A DNA stretch of 9,367 nucleotides from the NCBI GenBank assembly GCA_902791085.1, contig CADAUN010000048.1, positions 1 to 9,367 of the forward strand. The letters run 5' to 3'. The DNA comes from an uncultured Erysipelotrichaceae bacterium. GTDB lineage: Bacteria > Bacillota_I > Bacilli_A > RFN20 > CAG-826. This document shows positions 7,401 through 9,367 of this stretch, one piece after another. Position 1 is the stretch's first letter; every line of letters starts with the position of its first letter. Made by a program: the position numbers and the translations under genes. Under the pieces are notes generated by a model, which was given only the letters and a program-made list of their open reading frames with translations, was not told the DNA's origin and did no database searches.

Positions 7401-7411
7401 ACGTTTTAGAA
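7396..7411. repeat. Palindrome TTCTAA-CGTT-TTAGAA upstream of GH94
   Basis: A perfect 6-bp inverted repeat with a 4-bp centre. It overlaps the last bases of the 16-bp shared element, about 60 bp upstream of the -10 box. The same palindrome with one base less in the middle recurs at 7650-7664. The sequence around it (TAAAACGTTAGAAAA on the minus strand) is also a weak cre match, 11 of 14 by eye. Confidence 0.4.
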
Positions 7412-7504
7412 GAAAGAAAAAGAATTTGGCTACAACATTAGATGCGTAAAATCGCCATGCATTTCTTCCGCTTTTTAGTCATCATTGCAATCTAAGAGAA
7501 AAAG

Positions 7505-7538
7505 AAAACGGATAATCGACATTGATCATCCGTTTTTT
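7505..7538. terminator. Bidirectional Rho-independent terminator-like hairpin
   Basis: Arms AAAACGGATAATC (7505-7517) and GATCATCCGTTTT (7524-7536) pair with one mismatch around a 6-nt loop. On the plus strand a run of six T ends it. On the minus strand the tail reads TTTTCTTTTTCTC. With no plus-strand gene in view, its likely job is to end the transcript of the AlbA_2 regulator and insulate the GH94 promoter. Confidence 0.7.
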
Positions 7539-7540
7539 CC

Positions 7541-7697
7541 TCAATCATGGCGGAGCGGTACATTCTCCATGCGAACACCAATCTCAACATAGGTCTTATT
7601 TAGGTCTAACCAGAACTGGGTATCCCAGTTGCATCCGTGGGTTCAGAATTTCTAAGTTTTAGAACGTTCTGTTATCCTGTCACGAATCCGCCAATTA
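7541..7697. other. Non-coding tail between regulator and terminator, with hairpins and a possible gene remnant
   Basis: No intact gene. Three structures are visible: a perfect hairpin AACTGGG-TAT-CCCAGTT (7614-7630), a perfect palindrome AGAACGTTCT (7661-7670), and overlapping it TTCTAA-GTT-TTAGAA (7650-7664). TAGGTCT occurs twice, at about 7590 and 7601. On the minus strand the frame running 7699-7541 has only two internal stops, and its last 33 codons (containing NWDTQFWLDLNKTYVEIGVR) read like protein but lack a start. It would be transcribed as a 3' UTR of about 160 nt of the regulator mRNA. Confidence 0.4.
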
Positions 7698-9107
7698 TCA
7701 TTCAGCGATTTTCCAATAGCCAGTTTTCTTTGAGCCGACTCTTTCTATCACCTTCTCTTTTTTGAGGATGGAGAGATTCTTCTCTATGCCTTTTTCGGAA
7801 ATTCCGACAAGAACGGAGAGCTGATGTGTGGTCGCATTGGGGTTGTTTCTAATTTCCGAGACGATTCTCTCTTGGCTTCTATTCAGTTTAATCCCTATTT
7901 TATTCCCTACTTTATTCCCCACTTTTGGCTCATAGGGATTCTTAACCGCATCTATCCGATGCAGCGGAAGCACCACGGTGATAGAGTTGTCTTCAAACCT
8001 GAATGCGTTGGTCGAGTAATTCCGGATGATGGTCGGCACTCCTCTTCCGGTCTTCTCGCTCAGATGCAGTTGCATGAAAATATCGGAAAGCTCTTTGTTC
8101 ACGGGGATAGAGCGCCCCTGGTAAAAGCCATCCAATGTCTGCCCGGGGGCGAGTTCGCCAAAGGAAGTGATCTCTATCCTATCGGAATAGAAAGTAATCA
8201 TGGGCGCGTTCAGCGAAAGCCAATTGTTGTGGATGAAGGCATTGTAGATTGCTTCGTTGTAAGACTGCTGGTCAAAAAGATAGTCCTCTTTTCTCGTAGT
8301 GGTCCTGTTCCTTTCGTCCGCCTGGGGGATGTTCAGAGACTGGCCGAAGTCGATGACTCTGTCGATGGCATAAAGAATACAGCAGTTGCCGACTTCCTTG
8401 ACCATGTACATCGGGTCGGATTTGCTAGTCCCGGAAAAGACAGAGACTCGGACCGCAATCTGAGAATTGTCAGCCAAAAGAGCGGCCAGAAGATTGTATT
8501 CGCCTTCTCGGGTAAGAAGACGGAGATTGTCTTTGAACGTAGCTTCCGAAAGAGAGAGACCTTTTCCTCCGTAATACATGAAAAGACCCTCAAAAGTGAG
8601 TTTTTGATATGGAGAAGGCTGATTGACCAAAGAAGGAAGGCCCTTGGACAAGACTTCCCATAGTTTTGCCTCCCATTCTGGATACATCGCCAGATTAACT
8701 TTTGAAGAGCCAATCCTGAGATAGCGAACTTTACCAAAGGAAGTCGGAACGTTCCTTGCCGCAGGTATTCTAAGCAGGACGACCCTTTTGCCTTTGATTC
8801 TGCATTCAGAGAAAGAAAAAGGAATGGAGGGATTAAGCTGATGAGCAAGATAGTGCTGAAAGGGTTCCCCTTTAAGGTCGGTTTGATAGTCAAAAGCGGT
8901 CGAAACAATCTCGTGGCCCTTGTCTTTCACTCCCCAGACGATGTAGCCTTCTTTTCGCCCGGCCAATGCTGCAGCATTGGAAATGGCAGAGATGTATTCC
9001 CCAATGGCGTTTGGTTCATACCAGTTCTCTTTGAAATCGAACCATTCTTTCTCGCTTGGATACCTGACCAGTTCTTCAATTATGATTTTGTCTTTGGCTT
9101 CATTCAT
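7698..9107 (-). CDS. AlbA_2 (Schlafen-like) / GHKL-like ATP-binding / winged-helix regulator
   Basis: A 469-aa cytoplasmic protein of the COG2865 type, putative DNA-binding regulators. Residues about 15-136 form the AlbA_2 (Schlafen AAA_4) domain: SEKEWFDFKEN (18-28), ISAISNAAAL (39-48), GYIVWGVKD (54-62), RYLRIGSSK (128-136). Residues about 280-385 are the C-terminal GHKL-like ATP-binding domain, with the N-box-like YNEAIYNAFIHNNW (283-296), SDRIEITSFG (308-317) and the glycine motif EKTGRGVPTI (351-360). Residues 395-407 are a tandem linker VGNK-VGNK-IGIK. Residues 408-469 form a winged helix (QERIVSEIRNNPNATTHQLSVLVGISEKGIEKNLSILKKEKVIERVG, split here as helix-turn-helix 426-450 plus wing). 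The ATG at 9107 has no classic Shine-Dalgarno; AAGTAGGG lies 8 nt upstream and is also an arm of the inverted repeat around its -10 box, which suggests autoregulation. The regulated target is unknown. None of its promoter motif occurs upstream of the sugar genes. Confidence 0.85.
   Translation of the reverse strand: MNEAKDKIIIEELVRYPSEKEWFDFKENWYEPNAIGEYISAISNAAALAGRKEGYIVWGVKDKGHEIVSTAFDYQTDLKGEPFQHYLAHQLNPSIPFSFSECRIKGKRVVLLRIPAARNVPTSFGKVRYLRIGSSKVNLAMYPEWEAKLWEVLSKGLPSLVNQPSPYQKLTFEGLFMYYGGKGLSLSEATFKDNLRLLTREGEYNLLAALLADNSQIAVRVSVFSGTSKSDPMYMVKEVGNCCILYAIDRVIDFGQSLNIPQADERNRTTTRKEDYLFDQQSYNEAIYNAFIHNNWLSLNAPMITFYSDRIEITSFGELAPGQTLDGFYQGRSIPVNKELSDIFMQLHLSEKTGRGVPTIIRNYSTNAFRFEDNSITVVLPLHRIDAVKNPYEPKVGNKVGNKIGIKLNRSQERIVSEIRNNPNATTHQLSVLVGISEKGIEKNLSILKKEKVIERVGSKKTGYWKIAE
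7887..7924 (-). repeat. Three 12-bp-spaced tandem repeats encoding the VGNK linker
   Basis: On the minus strand the overlapping 14-mers are AAGTGGGGAATAAA (7924-7911), AAGTAGGGAATAAA (7912-7899) and AAATAGGGATTAAA (7900-7887). The unit is 12 bp, so copy-number change would keep the reading frame. The same 14-mer forms both arms of the inverted repeat at this gene's promoter. An inverted copy of its core (ATAGGGATT on the plus strand) lies close by at 7932-7940. Confidence 0.8.
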
Positions 9108-9109
9108 TT

Positions 9110-9148
9110 TTTAAACCCTACTTATTATAATAAAAAGTAGGGAATAAA
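9110..9148. promoter_or_regulatory. Inverted-repeat operator straddling the AlbA_2 gene promoter
   Basis: Arms TTTAAACCCTACTT (9110-9123) and AAGTAGGGAATAAA (9135-9148) are inverted repeats matching at 12 of 14 positions, with the inner 8 bp perfect and an 11-bp spacer. The spacer starts exactly at the -10 box, TATAAT on the minus strand (9129-9124). The -35 position (9152-9147, TTTATT) overlaps the far arm and is a poor match. A transcript would start about 10 nt before the ATG, within the near arm. A protein bound here would cover the -10, the start site and the ribosome binding region. Confidence 0.7.
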
Positions 9149-9164
9149 TAAACCATACCGATAC

Positions 9165-9193
9165 AAAAAACGAACACTTTTATCAAGTGTTCG
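9165..9193 (-). terminator. Rho-independent terminator of tRNA-Ser
   Basis: On the minus strand CGAACACTT (9193-9185), a 5-nt loop, and AAGTGTTCG (9179-9171) form a perfect 9-bp stem followed by six T (9170-9165). It begins 14 nt after the tRNA CCA end. Confidence 0.85.
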
Positions 9194-9206
9194 CACGAAA
9201 CTTCGA

Positions 9207-9297
9207 TGGCGGAGAAGAAGGGATTTGAACCCTTGCTGGGCATACACCCACTAGCAGTTTTCGAGACTGCCCCCTTCGACCACTTGGGTACTTCTCC
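9207..9297 (-). tRNA. tRNA-Ser(CGA)
   Basis: A 91-nt class II tRNA. Acceptor stem GGAGAAG (9297-9291) pairs with CTTCTCC, discriminator G, and CCA is encoded (9209-9207). Anticodon stem GCAGT/ACTGC encloses loop CTCGAAA, giving anticodon CGA, which reads UCG serine codons. The long variable arm (TGGG-TGTAT-GCCCA core) is as expected for serine. The T arm reads AAGGG-TTCAAAT-CCCTT. All parts look intact, with no intron and no pseudogene signs. Confidence 0.95.
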
Positions 9298-9309
9298 GTA
9301 GCGGTGTTA

Positions 9310-9338
9310 ATAATACCCCGAACCCTCTTTTGAGACAA
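9310..9338 (-). promoter_or_regulatory. Promoter of tRNA-Ser
   Basis: On the minus strand TTGTCT (9338-9333), a 17-bp spacer, and TATTAT (9315-9310), 12 bp before the tRNA 5' end. GGGG just before the -10 and the GC-rich start region are compatible with a stable-RNA promoter. Confidence 0.65.
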
Positions 9339-9367
9339 GGGCGAATTCCGCCTCTCTAAAAGAGAAT

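Noticed and set aside
7590..7640. Minus-strand peptide MQLGYPVLVRPK resembling an ATP-grasp (CarB-like) motif
   Set aside because: It is flanked by stops within a few codons, overlaps a perfect hairpin that constrains the bases, and another frame in the same place looks more protein-like. Most likely chance.
7824..8663. Long open frame on the plus strand (279 codons)
   Set aside because: It lies wholly opposite the AlbA_2 regulator, whose conserved motifs are clear. It has no ribosome binding site and no recognisable protein features, and its linker region reads as IPYFIPHF from the repeats.
8333..8908. Second minus-strand open frame (191 codons) inside the AlbA_2 gene
   Set aside because: It overlaps the AlbA_2 domain in another frame and gives an implausible composition. 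There is no sign of a frameshift in the regulator itself.
9207..9297. tRNA-Ser 3' end as an integration site for a mobile island carrying the regulator
   Set aside because: I found no repeat of the tRNA 3' end elsewhere in the window and no integrase. The tRNA has its own terminator before the regulator.

Overview
The window looks like part of a carbohydrate-utilisation locus from a low-GC, Gram-positive-type bacterium, probably a gut-associated Firmicute of the Bacilli/Erysipelotrichia side. The evidence is strong AGGAG/AAGGAG ribosome binding sites, a CcpA (cre)-like site, a lipobox signal peptide followed by a Ser-rich linker with no sign of an outer-membrane system, and ordinary use of TGA as stop. 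The taxon is an inference. Every gene I can support lies on the minus strand, so transcription runs from high to low coordinates.

Layout, in direction of transcription. (1) 9310-9164: a tRNA-Ser(CGA) gene with its own promoter and a Rho-independent terminator. (2) 9107-7698: a 469-aa AlbA_2 (Schlafen-like)/GHKL-like ATP-binding/winged-helix regulator. Its promoter sits inside a large inverted repeat. (3) 7697-7277: 421 bases without a gene. They hold a hairpin, a bidirectional terminator, palindromes, and the promoter of the next gene. (4) 7276-4922: a GH94 sugar phosphorylase, 784 aa. (5) 4921-4689: an AT-rich promoter region with a cre-like box. (6) 4688-2205: an 827-aa surface lipoprotein with four tandem beta-domains, an InlB-like repeat and a beta-helix-like region. 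(7) 2176-1151: a GH130 mannoside phosphorylase (or hydrolase), 341 aa. (8) 1146 to the window edge: the first 382 residues of a secreted protein. Genes 6-8 are spaced 28 and 4 nt apart and look like one operon. The GH94 gene has its own promoter, but I see no terminator between it and the lipoprotein gene.

How they may work together (inference): the lipoprotein and the secreted protein act at the surface in glycan or substrate contact. The two cytoplasmic enzymes then split imported beta-linked disaccharides: GH94 releasing a hexose-1-phosphate from a glucosyl- or GlcNAc-type disaccharide, GH130 releasing mannose-1-phosphate. That pairing fits glucomannan oligosaccharides, or the Man-beta-1,4-GlcNAc-beta-1,4-GlcNAc core of N-glycans. 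No transporter is in view.

Two regulatory signals stand out. A 16-bp sequence occurs once upstream of each sugar-gene promoter, at nearly the same distance from the -10 box. Separately, the AlbA_2 regulator has a 14-bp-arm inverted repeat around its own -10 box, and the same 14-bp motif recurs three times in tandem inside its coding sequence, where it encodes the VGNK-VGNK-IGIK linker.
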